Shown piece after piece: positions 62,958 to 64,000 of a DNA stretch of 64,000 nucleotides. The DNA is taken from positions 4,695,791-4,759,790 of the forward strand of contig CM030935.1 in NCBI GenBank assembly GCA_018136815.1. The letters are read 5' to 3'. Under the pieces are notes generated by a model, which ran no database searches, was not told where the DNA came from, and worked only from the letters and a program-made list of their open reading frames with translations. The stretch's first letter is position 1. The number at the start of each line of letters is the position of its first letter. The position numbers and the translations under genes were made by a program. The DNA is from Isochrysis galbana (lineage: Eukaryota; Haptophyta; Isochrysidales; Isochrysidaceae).

Positions 62958-63595
62958 ATGACTACAGGCTCATAGGCAGAGGGCCGTTCGATCGAGCCGG
63001 CAGCTGACGCCGTCGTGGAAGGTTCGTTGATTGTTGCTGGCGGGAAGATGTCTGAAAGGTCATAGTAAGAGTCGGGTCTGACAGCGTCTGCCATCGAGCG
63101 CTACGAGCGATGAGGTAGACTTACGGTCGGAGGATTTTGCGACACGTGGCGTCGGAGAGTAGGGACGAGGCTAGCTAGCGAGCTAGTGGAAGAGGGGGAG
63201 AATGAGAATGAGAGCTTCTTAGGTCCGAGGTAGACACGGGAGACTACAACGCAAGGACTCAAAAAGTCTGAGGGCCCAGAACCACACAAACTAAACCAAA
63301 CAGGGCGAAAACTAACCACACCTGGACGGACGGCCAGGCGTCGGCACCAGGGTGACTCAGCAACACGCAGACATGCGACAGAGGGGTCGGCACAACGAGG
63401 GCAGACGGGCAGACCTCGCTGGGGAGCTACAACCGATGGACGAGAGAAGACAGAAGACAGTCATGGAACATTTGATGACATCGAGAGAAAGTAAGAGAAG
63501 AGGCGGTATACCAATCGACGAGACCTTGAGGCTTAAAATAACTCGCAGGTTATAAGTAAAAGTCTGTCATCGTATGGAATACGACACGCTCCCAC
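62958..63595 (-). mobile_element. LTR/leader with gag start (best preserved copy)
   Basis: On the minus strand: TGTCGTATTCCATACGATGA at about 63586, then CTTATAACCTGCGAGTTAT, a block containing CCCTGGTGCCGACGCCTGGC, the TAGCTCGCTAGCTAGCC leader, and ATG 63094 (MADAVRPDSYYDLSDIFP). Copies at 20379, 22850, 40678 and 41803-42365 cover overlapping parts of this unit. Family not established. Confidence 0.65.
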
Positions 63596-63770
63596 TGAGA
63601 GATGTGTTTCTTTCTCTTAAAAGGTGCCTAGCTAAACCGCCGTGTCCGCGTAACCAGTTTCTTATTCATCTGCTCAACGTTCTCGACTCTTTCTCATCGT
63701 CTGCTAGTTCCTGATCGCCTACATGTAGACGTCGCACCCCTTGCTCCGTTTTTAGGAGGGGGTGTTACGG
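63596..63770 (+). mobile_element. 3' internal end of another LTR element, with polypurine tract
   Basis: It ends in AGGAGGGGG immediately before TGTTACG, the expected layout of a polypurine tract followed by a 3' LTR. No coding sequence was recognised in it. Confidence 0.45.
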
Positions 63771-64000
63771 ATGCCCCGCCCCTCGCCCCTCCGTCCTCTC
63801 CTGTATTTACTTTCTAAGTCCCGTGGGATCTCCCTCTCTTCTCTCTCCCTTCACGTGAGGACGTGAGGAGAGGCGACGGGCCTCCTCTCTTCTTTCTTCT
63901 TTTCTCTTTCCTCTCCTGCTCCCCCCCCCCCCCCCTCTACGCGTATATCCCGTTTTCGTTAGTTATCTACGTGTTACCGTGAATGTGCAATGTGCGTTTG
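63771..64000 (+). mobile_element. LTR, truncated by the window edge
   Basis: It begins TGTTACGGATGCCCC after a polypurine tract. It shares several ordered blocks with 42792-42975 (for example TATCTACGTGTTACCGTGA) and is CT-rich in the middle. The right end is outside the window. Confidence 0.6.

Overview
This is GC-rich nuclear DNA of a unicellular eukaryote, most likely a microalga. A haptophyte is my best guess, but this is inference. The evidence is short GT-AG introns (mostly 77-108 bp, many with GTGCG or GTGAG donors), proline-rich (SPPPP) extracellular linkers beside Cys-rich CDDGGPG modules, a chromodomain Ty3/gypsy element, LINE fragments, long homopurine/homopyrimidine microsatellites and a 100-N assembly gap at 33901-34000. 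No rRNA, tRNA or CRISPR array was recognised by eye.

Left half (1-33.2 kb): a family of large secreted or membrane-anchored lipase-like proteins occurs three times in the same orientation. There is a 1-kb 5' fragment (371-1372), a nearly full-length copy broken by a stop codon and a 19-nt deletion (13742-19830), and an intact, intronless 2036-residue copy (27056-33166). The last two lie in near-identical 6.5-kb direct repeats. Between them are a Ty3/gypsy chromovirus on the minus strand (about 4.2-12.0 kb, gag/pro/pol in three registers), a LINE 3' end (12.0-12.8 kb), a lower-GC divergent gene pair (20.8-22.5 kb), an LTR fragment split by a MITE-like insertion (22.85-23.6 kb) and a threefold low-complexity repeat (23.6-25.85 kb).

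Middle (33.2-50.5 kb): LINE ORF2 3' fragments (34.0-35.5 and 48.7-49.3 kb), a two-exon multi-pass membrane protein (36.7-39.2 kb, minus), a head-to-head pair of LTR/gag-start repeats (40.7-42.4 kb), a mitochondrial-type lipoyl-like domain gene that lacks the lipoyl lysine (43.36 kb onward), a GT4-type glycosyltransferase (45.5-46.9 kb, minus), transposase-like scraps, and a 730-bp CT/CTT microsatellite.

Right part (51-64 kb): this is the most host-like stretch. It holds a two-exon 979-residue protein of unknown function, a six-exon F-BAR plus PH domain protein (minus; all splice phases agree), and, divergently from it across a 1.3-kb C/G-run and (CT)n spacer, a four-exon ankyrin-repeat protein of 132 residues. 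The window ends in more copies of the LTR/gag-start family and the start of a second LTR preceded by a polypurine tract.

No operon-like functional coupling is expected. The only regulatory arrangement with support is the shared divergent upstream region of the F-BAR and ankyrin genes. Exon joins were inferred by eye from consensus sites and reading phase; start codons of first exons are uncertain unless stated.
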